Of a stretch of 64,000 nucleotides of DNA, positions 54,292 to 62,772 are shown piece by piece. The stretch covers positions 3,844,001 through 3,908,000 of the forward strand of contig NZ_CP029194.1 in the NCBI RefSeq assembly GCF_008642375.1. Direction: 5' to 3'. The notes under the pieces are model-generated. The model searched no databases, was not told where the DNA came from, and saw only the letters and a program-made list of their open reading frames with translations. The DNA comes from Streptomyces venezuelae. GTDB lineage: Bacteria; Actinomycetota; Actinomycetes; Streptomycetales; Streptomycetaceae. A program made the position numbers and the translations under genes. How positions within the stretch are numbered: position 1 is the stretch's first letter; the number at the start of each line of letters is the position of its first letter.

Positions 54292-55179
54292 TCAGATCAC
54301 CGGCCCGGCCGTGCCGCTCGCACCGGCCCGCATACGGGCGTTCGCGTCGAGCACCGCCCGGGTGGCGGACTCCCAGCTGCCGTGCCGCCGGGTCAGTGCG
54401 GACAGCCAGCGCTCCAGGCCGAAGGCGACACAGCTGGTGAAGGCCGGTCCGCCGGTCGACTCCAGGGTGATGTCGCAGCGGTCGCCGAAGAAGTTCCGGT
54501 GCGTGTTGACCGAGGCGATCGCCAGGTCCTCGTACAGGAACTCGTACTTGACGGGGGTGAGCCGCTGGAGGACCGCCTTGGAGCTGCCCTTGTCGAAGAA
54601 GGGGTCACAGGCGGCCTCCTTGCGCAGCGGCAGGTCGAGCGCCGTCGCGAAGGCCTGGATGCGGGTGGTGAAGTCGGCGAGGTGCGTCTCGGCGTGCTCG
54701 CGCGCGCCGATGGCGACGATCTCGCGCATACGGAAGCCGAGCTGGCGCCGCATGCCTTCGTAATGGGTCTCCTTGCGGAAGCACCAGGAGCAGATCGTGA
54801 CGAGGGTGTCGTCGGCGACCCGGGTGCCCTGGTGGTCGAGGTAGACCGCGTAGCAGGACGCCGAGGGCAGTCCGAGCGCGGCCGGTTCGAGGGCGTCGCT
54901 CGGGAAGCAGCCGGTGTCCGCGGAGAAGGGCGTGGCCGCGCGGCGCTCCAGGTCGAGCGGGGCGGCGACGACGGCCTGGTGCGGGAAGTTGTCGTAGTAG
55001 TCCAGCTTGGCCAGGTCGGCGGCCGGCAGGAGCGGGGGCATCGTCATCGGGCGGGCGCCCGCGGTCGTGCCCCAGCCTTCGAAGGTGTCGTCGAGGAGCC
55101 GCAGGAGGCGGGTCCCCTCCGGGCCGAGCGAGGGGAGGCCCCTCGTGTCCCCGACTGTCTCGGGGGTCGTCACGGTCAT
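54292..55179 (-). CDS. amino acid:[carrier protein] ligase (SerRS-like)
   Basis: This 295-residue protein resembles class II SerRS-derived amino acid:[carrier protein] ligases. The zinc cysteine lies in VTICSWCFRKET (Cys130/133), followed by the motif 2 region YEGMRRQLGFRMRE, SVNTHRNFFGDRCDI and motif 3 TSCVAFGLERW (Cys250 as second zinc ligand). These enzymes lack the tRNA-binding domain and load small amino acids (Gly, Ala) on a carrier protein. The carrier protein and PPTase are the next genes, so CP loading is strongly supported. The amino acid used is not known. Confidence 0.88.
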   Translation of the reverse strand: MTVTTPETVGDTRGLPSLGPEGTRLLRLLDDTFEGWGTTAGARPMTMPPLLPAADLAKLDYYDNFPHQAVVAAPLDLERRAATPFSADTGCFPSDALEPAALGLPSASCYAVYLDHQGTRVADDTLVTICSWCFRKETHYEGMRRQLGFRMREIVAIGAREHAETHLADFTTRIQAFATALDLPLRKEAACDPFFDKGSSKAVLQRLTPVKYEFLYEDLAIASVNTHRNFFGDRCDITLESTGGPAFTSCVAFGLERWLSALTRRHGSWESATRAVLDANARMRAGASGTAGPVI

Positions 55180-55210
55180 GGTCAGTGCACCTCTCGGGTG
55201 AGGGCGTCGC

Positions 55211-56104
55211 TCAGACGACGGGCAGGGTGTCGTCGGAGAAGATCCCGGTCTTCAGGAAGAAGGCGAGCGGCTTGCGGATGGCCTTGCGCTCGTGCGGGCG
55301 GCGGCGTTCGTCGGCGACCAGCGAGTTGCGCAGGGCCAGCGGGTCGGGGATGCCGGCGTCGCGGTAGACGTGCGGGTTGTAGAGGGAGTTGGTGCTGTAG
55401 ACGACGTACCGCTTGAGGTACGCCTCCACCTCCCGCACCCGCTCGGCGCTGACCGCCTGGCACATCCGGGTGTGGAGGAGCGAGACCAGTTCACGGCCGA
55501 AGGCGATGTGGCGGGACTCGTCCTGGTGGTGGATGCGGTTGACCTCGCGGATGGTGTGGCAGAGGGAGTCGTCCTTCGCCATCCGGGAGTTGTAGTGGTC
55601 GACCAGCTCCTCGAAGAAGAGGATGCGGGTGAAGACCAGGAAGTTCTCGACCTCGGGCTCCCAGGCGGCGTCGGCGCGCATCGCGGTGGAGCCGTAGATC
55701 TTGTGGCCGTAGCGGCGGCAGAACTCGGAGAAGAACCACATGTGTTCGTTCTCCTCACCGATGAAGTGGTGGAAGAAGTCCGAGGGGACCTCGAAGCCCG
55801 GCATGTGGATGCGGCCGACGACCTCGATGAGGAGTTCGCGGATGCCGTGCACGTTCAGGCTGTAGAAGTTGATGGACTCCCACTTCGACAGGCGCTGAAG
55901 CGTTTCCTCACCGAGGGTGTCGTAGTGCTCGGTGCCGTAGACGGTGAGCAGCTCGGGAGTCATCCAGAAACGGTTCTCCTCCAGCGTCTCGGGCCACTGG
56001 AAGGTCTGGTACGGGTTGTAGTAGTCCTCCACGGAGCGCTCGCTGAGCCGCTCCAGGACCTCCATGAACCGGTCGGTGACGGGCAGGGGGGCGGTCACGC
56101 CCAT
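55211..56104 (-). CDS. AurF-like diiron N-oxygenase
   Basis: This 297-residue helical protein has the AurF-type diiron ligands in three helices: GEENEHMWFF (about residue 116), ILFFEELVDHYNS, and the final HHQDESRHIAFGRE. AurF and relatives (such as CmlI) oxidise amines stepwise to hydroxylamine, nitroso or nitro. Placed next to an amino acid:CP ligase and carrier protein, the likely substrate is a carrier-bound amino acid. Upstream and downstream genes overlap or nearly so, and it is in the long operon. Confidence 0.88.
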   Translation of the reverse strand: MGVTAPLPVTDRFMEVLERLSERSVEDYYNPYQTFQWPETLEENRFWMTPELLTVYGTEHYDTLGEETLQRLSKWESINFYSLNVHGIRELLIEVVGRIHMPGFEVPSDFFHHFIGEENEHMWFFSEFCRRYGHKIYGSTAMRADAAWEPEVENFLVFTRILFFEELVDHYNSRMAKDDSLCHTIREVNRIHHQDESRHIAFGRELVSLLHTRMCQAVSAERVREVEAYLKRYVVYSTNSLYNPHVYRDAGIPDPLALRNSLVADERRRPHERKAIRKPLAFFLKTGIFSDDTLPVV

Positions 56105-56131
56105 GGTGTTGCTCCTCTGACGAAGGGGGGG

Positions 56132-57175
56132 TTACGGCCGGACCTCGTACACCGCGTTGACCGCGGTCTCCGTGGCGCGCCGCCAGCGGGTGAAGCCGGC
56201 CTCCTCCGCGATGGCCCGGAAGGCCTTCTCGCCGGAGTGGTTGCCGAGGGCGTGCGGGCCGCGCTGCGCGACCGCGACCGGCAGGCACATCACGGCCGAC
56301 AGGGCCATGAACATGCGGGCGGCGGGGGTCTGCGTGTCGATGTCCTGCGGGGACACGTTCGACTCGACGAGCATCCAGGTGCCGTCCGCGTCCAGGGACT
56401 TGTGGACGTGCTGGGCGGCGGCGACCGGGTCGCCCATGTCGTGCAGGGCGTTGAAGAAGCACACCAGGTCGTAGCCGGAGCCCGGGTAGTCGTCGGCCGA
56501 GGCGACCTCGAAGACAACACGGTCGGAGAGGCCGGCCTCCTCGGCGAGCTGGCGGGCGATCGAGACGGCCTCCTCGGAGTAGTCGAAGCCGTGGACCGTG
56601 GCCTGCGGGAACGCCTTGGCGATGAGGAGGGTGGTGTGGCCGACGCCGCAGCCGACGTCGGCGACGGTGCCGCCGGCGGCGAGCTTGTCGGTGACCTGGT
56701 GGAGGGCGGGCAGCCAGTCCGGGACGAGCTTGTGCTCGTACGTGGGCTGGAAGAAGGAGCCCATGCCGGTGTCGAGGGCCGCGTCGTGCTCGGCCCAGCC
56801 GACGCCGTCACCGGTGCGGTACGCCTCGACGAGCAGGTCCTCGGTGGCGTACAGCGCCTTGAGGGCGGTGAAGAACCCGGCGGCGTAGGTGACGGCCTTC
56901 GGGTCGGCGAGGACCTCGACGTGGGCGGCGGGGAGGGTGTACGTGAGCGAGCTGGGGTGCCGCTCGACGTACCCGGCGGAGAGCTGGGCGTGCAGCCACT
57001 CCTCGATGTACCGCTCGTTCGTTCCGGTCGTCTCCGCGAGCTGCCCGGCGGTGAGGGGGCCCCGCTCGGCCAGGGCCTTGTAGAGGCCGAGCCGCTGGCC
57101 GATGGCGACGGTCAGACCGCGGACGGCCGCGCCGGCGTCGGTGATGACCCGCTGGTGGAATTCGTGGGCGCTCAT
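56132..57175 (-). CDS. SAM-dependent methyltransferase with winged-helix N-terminus (Rv2258c-like)
   Basis: This 347-residue protein has an N-terminal dimerisation/winged-helix domain (LYKALAERGPLTAGQLAETTGTNERYIEEW) and SAM motif I VADVGCGVGHTTLLIA near residue 183, followed by VHGFDYSEEAV. The C-terminal half is of the class I type with a DLVCFFNALHDMGD acceptor-loop region. Its ATG overlaps the stop of the preceding methyltransferase. It is a good candidate for O- or N-methylating the oxidised product. Confidence 0.87.
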   Translation of the reverse strand: MSAHEFHQRVITDAGAAVRGLTVAIGQRLGLYKALAERGPLTAGQLAETTGTNERYIEEWLHAQLSAGYVERHPSSLTYTLPAAHVEVLADPKAVTYAAGFFTALKALYATEDLLVEAYRTGDGVGWAEHDAALDTGMGSFFQPTYEHKLVPDWLPALHQVTDKLAAGGTVADVGCGVGHTTLLIAKAFPQATVHGFDYSEEAVSIARQLAEEAGLSDRVVFEVASADDYPGSGYDLVCFFNALHDMGDPVAAAQHVHKSLDADGTWMLVESNVSPQDIDTQTPAARMFMALSAVMCLPVAVAQRGPHALGNHSGEKAFRAIAEEAGFTRWRRATETAVNAVYEVRP

Positions 57176-58014
57176 GCCGCCTCCTCTTCGTTGTGGCCGG
57201 GCGTGTCGCACGTGAAGAGGAACGACCTCGGGACGCCCGGGAGGGCGCGCGGCGCCACCTGGTAGGGCCAGCGCTCGAAGTCGGCGCCTTCCTCACCGGG
57301 CTGCTTGACCTCGCGTACGGCCCAGCCGCAGTCGTCGAGCAGCGCCTCGGGCTCCTCGGTGCCGAAGAGCCACGGGTTGCCGTCGTCCTTCAGGGCCTGG
57401 AGGAAGGTCCGGGCCAGCGGGTTGACCAGGGCGGCCCGGGAGATGACGTCGCCGAGCAGCACGGAGCCGGGCGCGGAGTGCGCGGAGAGCGTCGAGATGA
57501 GGCCGCGTACGGCCTGCTCGGGCAGGAAGAACAGCAGGCCCTCGACGACCCAGAGGACGGGCTCCTCGCTCTTCCAGCCGGCCTCCTTCAGGAAGCCGGT
57601 CCAGTCCTGGGTCAGGTCGACCGGGACGGTGACGCGGGTGCGGCCCGCGGGCTGCGGCTCGTCCGCCAGCATCTCGGCCTTGGCGGCGAGGAGCGCGGGA
57701 CGGTCCAGCTCGTAGACGGTGACGCCGTCGGGCCAGGGGAGCCGGAAGAAGCGGGTGTCCATGCCGGCGGCGAGGAAGACGACCTGGCGGATGCCGCGCT
57801 CCTCCACCGCCTTGACGATGGCCCGGTCGAGGTAGGTGGTGCGGATGGCGAGGAACGGCACGATGCCGCCCCCGTCGTAGCGGTCGAGCAGTTCGAAGCC
57901 GATCTGGTCGGCGACCGTCCGCGCGTAGGGATCGGCGAACAGCCGGTCCTCGCGCTCGGTCTCCAGGGCGCGCGCGGCGGCGGTCCACTGGGCGGTGCGG
58001 GATACGGCCTCCAC
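57172..58014 (-). CDS. SAM-dependent methyltransferase, TIGR00027/PPM type
   Basis: This 280-residue protein has the family pattern TAQWTAAARALETEREDRLFADPYA at the N-terminus, VVFLAAGMDTRFFRLPWPDG (SAM motif I), then ELDRPALLAAKAEML and WVVEGLLFFLPEQAV. This family is related to leucine carboxyl methyltransferases and O-methylates carboxylates or other acids. The GTG start lacks a good ribosome site, so the start is tentative. It is coupled to the next methyltransferase. Confidence 0.83.
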   Translation of the reverse strand: MEAVSRTAQWTAAARALETEREDRLFADPYARTVADQIGFELLDRYDGGGIVPFLAIRTTYLDRAIVKAVEERGIRQVVFLAAGMDTRFFRLPWPDGVTVYELDRPALLAAKAEMLADEPQPAGRTRVTVPVDLTQDWTGFLKEAGWKSEEPVLWVVEGLLFFLPEQAVRGLISTLSAHSAPGSVLLGDVISRAALVNPLARTFLQALKDDGNPWLFGTEEPEALLDDCGWAVREVKQPGEEGADFERWPYQVAPRALPGVPRSFLFTCDTPGHNEEEAA

Positions 58015-58086
58015 AGGAGGTCCCCCTTCGGTTGGGTTACGGAGATACGGACGGCCGTGTTCGGGCGCCTGGCGAAGGACGGTCCG

Positions 58087-58629
58087 TCAGGAGCTCATGG
58101 CCGGAACAGCGCTCTTCGCCGCCGGTCGCACACAGGCGACGGGGTCCTCGGCCGCGGGCATCGACGACAGATGGTCGGCCTCGGAGTCGGCGGGGCGCCG
58201 GCGGAAGATGCTGTGCAGGATCATGCTGAACACGGCCGTCCCGTCTGCGGCCACCAGGGTGCACCGGGGTTTGACGGTGCCGGTGGTGCGGTTGAACGGC
58301 GACGGGGTGGAGCCGAGGATCTCGACGCGCGCGGTGAGGACGTCACCCGGGCGGACGGGCCGCAGGTAGCGGACCTCGTCGATGCCGGGCGAGCCCATAC
58401 AGGCGCTGTAGGCGAGCAGGCCGTCCACGTACCGCCGCATGAACATCGACTGCGTGTGGAAGCCGCTCGCGATCAGACCGCCGAACTGCGAACCCGCCGC
58501 GAGCTCGGGGTCCGTGTGGAAGGGCTGCGGGTCGAAGCGCCTGCCGAACTCCAGCACCTCCTCCACCGTGACGGTGACGGCGCCCAGCTCGTGGACGTCG
58601 CCGGGCCGGAAGTCCTCGAAGTAGCGCAT
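58087..58629 (-). CDS. MaoC-like hotdog-fold dehydratase
   Basis: This 180-residue protein has the MaoC hydratase motif FDPQPFHTDPELAAGSQFGGLIASGFHT, with the catalytic Asp and His in place, then VRYLRPVRPGDVLTARVEI. Members hydrate or dehydrate acyl-thioesters. In this operon it could act on a carrier-protein-bound intermediate. It is the first gene after the regulated promoter. ATG 58629 was preferred to GTG 58632 for ribosome-site spacing. Confidence 0.85.
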   Translation of the reverse strand: MRYFEDFRPGDVHELGAVTVTVEEVLEFGRRFDPQPFHTDPELAAGSQFGGLIASGFHTQSMFMRRYVDGLLAYSACMGSPGIDEVRYLRPVRPGDVLTARVEILGSTPSPFNRTTGTVKPRCTLVAADGTAVFSMILHSIFRRRPADSEADHLSSMPAAEDPVACVRPAAKSAVPAMSS

Positions 58630-58674
58630 CACGCGCCCCCCTTGACCTAGGAGTGTCTTTCCCTGGCGACATCC

Positions 58675-58704
58675 AATCTACGAATCATTCGTTTATTTTG
58701 TCAA
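58675..58704 (-). promoter_or_regulatory. regulated promoter of the N-oxygenase/methyl-cycle operon
   Basis: Read on the minus strand, TTGACA (58699-58704) is followed by an 18-base spacer and TAGATT (58675-58680), a good vegetative-type promoter and unusually AT-rich for the region. A perfect 13-base palindrome, ACGAATGATTCGT (58680-58692), fills the spacer and overlaps the -10, an ideal repressor site. The first gene starts 46 bases downstream. Confidence 0.7.
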
Positions 58705-58727
58705 CCCAAAAGAAGGCTGGAATCCGT

Positions 58728-59909
58728 TCAGGCGAGGGCCTGTTGGAGGTCGGACCAGAGGTCCTCGGCGTCCTCGATCCCGACGGACATCCGCACCAGG
58801 CCGGCGCCTATCCCGGCGGCCTCCAGCGCCGCCTCGTCCAGCTCCCGGTGGGAGGTGGAGGCGGGGTGCGTCACGAGGGTCTCCACCCCTCCGAGGGAGA
58901 GCGCGAGCTTCGCGAGGCGTACGCGCTCGACGAAGGCCCGGCCCGCCGCGCGGCCGCCGGCCAGCTCGAAGGAGAGGAGCCCGCCACCGCCCGAGAGGAC
59001 CTTGCGGGCGTTCTCGCGCGAGGGGTGGCCCGCCAGCCACGGGTAGTGGACGGCCGTGACGTCGCCGCGGGCCTCGGCGCGCTCGGCGAGCGCCGCCGCG
59101 AGCGAGACGGCGTTGGCGCAGTGCTCGCGCATCCGCAGGGGCAGGGTGGGTATCCCGCGCAGGGTCAGCCAGGCGGCGAACGGGTCGGCGCAGGCGCCGA
59201 GTTCCACGGTCCGCGGCCACACGCGCCGGCGCAGCTCGTCGTCGGCGAAGACGGCGGCGCCGCCGAGGACGTCGGAGTGCCCGGAGAGGTACTTGGTCGT
59301 CGAGTGGACGACGATGTCGGCGCCGAGCTCCAGGGGGCGGCACAGCACGGGCGAGGCGAGCGAGTTGTCGACGAGGCTCGTCACACCGGCCGCGCGGGCG
59401 ACGGCGAGCAGCCCCGGCAGGTCGGGGACCTGGCCCGTGGGGTTGGCGATGGTCTCCAGGACGAGGAGCCGGGTGGCGGGGTGGACGGCCGCCTCCTCCA
59501 GCTCGGCCGGGTCGTCGCCGGAGATCCGGACGACCTCGATCCCGTACCGCCCGGCCAGGTCGGACAGGACCGCGTGGGTGCCCCCGTACAGGCATCGCTG
59601 GGCCACGACCCGGTCGCCGGGCCGCAGGAGCGCGAGCAGTACGCCGCTGATCGCGCCCATCCCGGAGGCGAAGGCGATGGCCCCGGCGCCGCCCTCCAGG
59701 CCGGCGAGGGTCTGCTCCAGGGCCCGTACGGTCGGATTGCCGCGGCGGCTGTAGACGTACCGCCCGTCGGGTCCTGCCATCGCGTCGGCGAGCTCGGCGG
59801 CGGAGTCGAAGGCGAAGGCGGAGGACTGCACGAGAGGCACGGAGAGCGGCCGACTCCCGCTGGGAAAGGGTTCGTTGAAGACGTGCACGGCGCGGGTGTT
59901 CAGTTCCAC
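58728..59909 (-). CDS. trans-sulfuration family PLP enzyme (cystathionine gamma-synthase/lyase or methionine gamma-lyase type)
   Basis: This 393-residue protein has FASGMGAISGVLLALLRPGD, the PLP region HSTTKYLSGHSD with Schiff-base Lys, and VDNSLASPVLCRPLELGAD. The Tyr/Arg phosphate clamp (YVYSRRGNPT) is present. Reaction direction cannot be read. Placed just before the methyl-cycle operon it could feed homocysteine or release sulfur from methionine. It ends 24 bases before the next promoter, so it is probably separately transcribed. Confidence 0.87.
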   Translation of the reverse strand: MELNTRAVHVFNEPFPSGSRPLSVPLVQSSAFAFDSAAELADAMAGPDGRYVYSRRGNPTVRALEQTLAGLEGGAGAIAFASGMGAISGVLLALLRPGDRVVAQRCLYGGTHAVLSDLAGRYGIEVVRISGDDPAELEEAAVHPATRLLVLETIANPTGQVPDLPGLLAVARAAGVTSLVDNSLASPVLCRPLELGADIVVHSTTKYLSGHSDVLGGAAVFADDELRRRVWPRTVELGACADPFAAWLTLRGIPTLPLRMREHCANAVSLAAALAERAEARGDVTAVHYPWLAGHPSRENARKVLSGGGGLLSFELAGGRAAGRAFVERVRLAKLALSLGGVETLVTHPASTSHRELDEAALEAAGIGAGLVRMSVGIEDAEDLWSDLQQALA

Positions 59910-59928
59910 GGCTTTCCTTTCCGGAGGG

Positions 59929-59964
59929 AAAAGGGGGCGGATACGAAAAAAGGGGGCGGATACG
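59929..59964. repeat. direct repeat of AAAAGGGGGCGGATACG
   Basis: Two perfect 17-base copies start at 59929 and 59948. They lie between the trans-sulfuration gene and the MFS terminator and may be part of that gene's promoter. Confidence 0.7.
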
Positions 59965-59967
59965 GAA

Positions 59968-60011
59968 AAGGGGCCGCCCGACGTCCGGGGACGGACATCG
60001 GGCGGCCCCTT
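59968..60011 (-). terminator. terminator of the MFS gene
   Basis: AAGGGGCCGCCCGA and TCGGGCGGCCCCTT form a 14-base-pair perfect stem. On the minus strand CCCCTTTTCC follows, giving a short T-run just after the MFS stop. Confidence 0.9.
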
Positions 60012-60020
60012 CGGGGCGGT

Positions 60021-61457
60021 TCAGGCCGAGACCTTCTCGCCCTCGGGGGCGGGAGCGGCGGCCTCGGCGGCGACGGCCTTGTCGCTCTTCATGACGAGGA
60101 GCGTGATCACACCGCCGACGGCGGCGATGATCGCGGCGCCGATGAAGGCGGACGAGAACCCGTCGGTGAGGGCGGGCAGGTCGCCCAGCCGGTCGGCGCC
60201 CTGGGACATGGCGACGGCGGTCAGCGCGGCGAGACCGAGCGCGGAGCCCACGTTGTAGGTGGTGTTGACGATGCCGGAGGCGAGACCGGCCTGCTCCTGC
60301 GGGGCGCCGGACATCGCGGCGATCATCGCCGGGATGTAGGCGAGGGACATGCCGAGCGCGGCGACGAGCGAGGCCGGCAGGACGTCGACGAGGAAGGTGC
60401 CGGTCGGCGGGACGGCCGCGAGCCAGACCAGGCCGGCCGCGAGGACGAGGAGGCCGATGCCGATGAGCGGCTTGGCCCCGACCTTCATCATGAGCCGGGC
60501 GGTGATGGCCGTCATGAAGATCATGAGGAGCACGGTCATCGGGAGGAGCGCGGCGCCGGAGGCGAAGGCGCCGTAACCCAGGACCTGCTGGAGGTAGAGG
60601 TTGAGGAAGTACCACATCGGGATCCAGGCGGCGCCGAGCAGCGTCATCGCGAGGTTGGCCGAGCCGAGGCGCGGGACCCGCCAGACGCTGAGCGGCATGA
60701 GCGGCTCGCGGACGCTCTTCTGGATCACGAGGAAGAGGACGAGCAGGACGGCGGCGCCGGCCAGCTGGACGATCGTGGCGGTGGCGCCCCAGCCGACCTC
60801 GGGGGCGCGGACGAGCGCGAAGACGGCGAGCGCGAGACCGGCGGTGACGGCGACGGCGCCGAGGACGTCGACGGAGCCGCGGCGGGACGCGACGTCCGGG
60901 AGGAGCTTGGTCGCGGCGAGGGTCGCGAGGCCGATCGGGATGTAGATGATGAAGACCCACTGCCAGGCGGCCCACTCGGTGAAGACACCGCCGAGGAAGA
61001 CGCCCGCGGTGCCGCCGGCGGGAGCCGCGGCGCCGTAGAGCGCCATGGCCTTGCCGAGCTCCTTCGGGTCGTGCATGAAGAGCATCATCAGCAGGGTCAT
61101 CGCGGCGGGCGCGATGAGCGCACCGCCGACGCCCTGGACGGCACGGCCGGCGATCTCGACCCAGGCGGTCTGCGCGGCGGCGGCGAGGATCGATCCGACG
61201 ATCATGATCGCCCAGCCGGTGACGAAGATCTTCCGGGCCCCGATGAGGTCGGAGAGGCGTCCGCCGAGGAGCAGCAGGCCGCCGAAGACGATGACGTAGG
61301 CGTTGAAGACCCACTGGAGCTCGCCCTGCGTGAAGCCCAGGTCCTTCTGCATCTCGGGGAGTGCGACCCCGATGATCGAGGTGTCCATGATGACCATGAA
61401 CTGGGCGGCGGCGAGCACGACAAGTGCCCACCAGCGCCGGGGATTGACGGTTGACAT
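60021..61457 (-). CDS. MFS transporter, DHA2 (14-TM), with CsoR-like boxes upstream
   Basis: This 478-residue protein has LAAAQFMVIMDTSIIGVALPEMQ (helix 1, motif D1), QWVFNAYVIVFGGLLLLGGRLSDLIG (motif A) and GRAVQGVGGALIAPAAMTLL. It is a drug-type proton antiporter. Two CsoR-like operators lie 47-99 bases upstream, so expression may respond to copper. The adjacent N-oxygenase cluster suggests it could also export that product, or a metal-binding compound. Both are inference. Confidence 0.9.
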   Translation of the reverse strand: MSTVNPRRWWALVVLAAAQFMVIMDTSIIGVALPEMQKDLGFTQGELQWVFNAYVIVFGGLLLLGGRLSDLIGARKIFVTGWAIMIVGSILAAAAQTAWVEIAGRAVQGVGGALIAPAAMTLLMMLFMHDPKELGKAMALYGAAAPAGGTAGVFLGGVFTEWAAWQWVFIIYIPIGLATLAATKLLPDVASRRGSVDVLGAVAVTAGLALAVFALVRAPEVGWGATATIVQLAGAAVLLVLFLVIQKSVREPLMPLSVWRVPRLGSANLAMTLLGAAWIPMWYFLNLYLQQVLGYGAFASGAALLPMTVLLMIFMTAITARLMMKVGAKPLIGIGLLVLAAGLVWLAAVPPTGTFLVDVLPASLVAALGMSLAYIPAMIAAMSGAPQEQAGLASGIVNTTYNVGSALGLAALTAVAMSQGADRLGDLPALTDGFSSAFIGAAIIAAVGGVITLLVMKSDKAVAAEAAAPAPEGEKVSA

Positions 61458-61503
61458 TGCCCTGACCCTTCGCTCGCGACGAGCCCCGAGTTACCCCCGA
61501 GGC

Positions 61504-61520
61504 ATACCCCTGGGGGGTAC
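61504..61520. promoter_or_regulatory. CsoR-like operator, MFS-proximal
   Basis: ATACCCCTGGGGGGTAC differs by one base from operator 1 at copZ. It is 47 bases upstream of the MFS start. Confidence 0.7.
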
Positions 61521-61539
61521 CTTCGCGGAGCACCGTAGC

Positions 61540-61556
61540 ATACCCATGGGGGGTAT
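61540..61556. promoter_or_regulatory. CsoR-like operator, distal
   Basis: ATACCCATGGGGGGTAT is the second box in the divergent MFS/HD-protein gap. The two sites are 36 bases apart, start to start. Confidence 0.7.
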
Positions 61557-61633
61557 GTAAGAGGGAGATGAGGGCGCGGCTGGAGCGCCAGGGAATCGGG
61601 GCTTCCGGCTTGCCCGCCGGGCAGAATGCCCCC

Positions 61634-62308
61634 ATGACCGCCGAGGAACACCCCGAGCTGCTCCAGCGCTGGAACGCCACCCTGCTCGCCGCCCGCGCCG
61701 GGCGCGAGGGCCCGGACCCCGCCCCGTACGGCCGGAACCTGCTCGCCCGCTGGGCCGAGCCGCAGCGCCGCTACCACACGGTCGACCACCTGCGGGCGGT
61801 CCTGGACCGCATCGACGAACTGGCCGACCAGGGCGGCGAGGGCGGCGAGTTGGAGCTCGTACGGCTCGCCGCCTGGTTCCACGACGCGGTCTACCGCCCG
61901 GACCGCTCGGAGAACGAGGAACGCTCGGCCGCATTGGCCGAACGGGCCCTGACAGAGGCGGGTCTGACGGAGCACGAGGTGCACGAGGTGGCCCGGCTCG
62001 TCCGCCTGACGATCGCCCACGACCCCGCCGCGGGCGACCTGAACGGCGAGACCCTCTGCGACGCGGACCTCGCGATCCTGGCCACCGCGCCCGATACGTA
62101 CGGGGGGTATGTGGCGGCGGTCCGCGAGGAGTACGCCTTCGTCCCCGAGGACGACTTCCGGAAGGGCCGCGCGGCGGTCCTCCGGCAGCTCCTCTCTCTC
62201 CCTCGCCTCTTCCACACGCCGTACGGGGCGGCGGTGTGGGAGGAGAAGGCGAGGGCCAACATGGAGAAGGAACTCAAGGAACTCAAGGAGTCGACGGATA
62301 CGAACTGA
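61634..62308 (+). CDS. HD domain protein, predicted metal-dependent phosphohydrolase
   Basis: This 224-residue protein has YHTVDHLRAVL, the HD pair in LAAWFHDAVYRPD, then LIRLTIAHDP-like LVRLTIAHDP and LCDADLAILA. The pattern fits predicted HD-superfamily hydrolases of unknown substrate. It shares the divergent region with the MFS gene and could be under the same CsoR-like control. Confidence 0.85.
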   Translation: MTAEEHPELLQRWNATLLAARAGREGPDPAPYGRNLLARWAEPQRRYHTVDHLRAVLDRIDELADQGGEGGELELVRLAAWFHDAVYRPDRSENEERSAALAERALTEAGLTEHEVHEVARLVRLTIAHDPAAGDLNGETLCDADLAILATAPDTYGGYVAAVREEYAFVPEDDFRKGRAAVLRQLLSLPRLFHTPYGAAVWEEKARANMEKELKELKESTDTN

Positions 62309-62343
62309 TCCGACGTCAAAACGTCATGGGAACCGACCCCCCC

Positions 62344-62616
62344 CTACCGCCGGTACGCGGCCTGGTTGGCGGTGCCGAGCGCGTCATTGCGCTCGGTGAC
62401 CATGTTGCGGTAGACGCACGCCGCCCGCCTGTCAGCCTCGGAGGCCGCGACCAGCGGGCTGCCGTAGAACCATTCGACGGCCACGGCGACGTCTCTGAGC
62501 TGCTGCTCCGTGCCGGTCAGGCCCTCGATGGCCTTGGCCTTCACGAGGGGACCGCCGACGCGCAGCACCCCCCACGAACCGGCACTAACGCTTGCTCCGT
62601 GACGTTGCCAACGCAC
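62344..62616 (-). CDS. short hypothetical protein
   Basis: This 90-residue frame uses a GTG start (a second GTG lies 16 codons in). It encodes GLTGTEQQLRDVAVAVEWF and ends NDALGTANQAAYRR. The helical second half looks like the end of a longer helical protein, so it may be a fragment. No function assigned. Confidence 0.4.
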   Translation of the reverse strand: MRWQRHGASVSAGSWGVLRVGGPLVKAKAIEGLTGTEQQLRDVAVAVEWFYGSPLVAASEADRRAACVYRNMVTERNDALGTANQAAYRR

Positions 62617-62772
62617 GGCACCCTCACGTGAAGATCAATTCATCCTCGCCAAAGCCCCGCACGAGCGACAGAGGGGACAACGCAACCGACAGTTGATCAT
62701 GTTGTTACCGACCGTAAGTCGGCGCCACAGGAGTCACGCGTCTCGCATCACGAGACATTGCCCGCGCATGGA

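Noticed and set aside
62094..62111. CsoR-like sequence ATACGTACGGGGGGTATG
   Set aside because: It lies inside the HD protein gene and only the right half matches; coding constraint in GC-rich DNA explains it.
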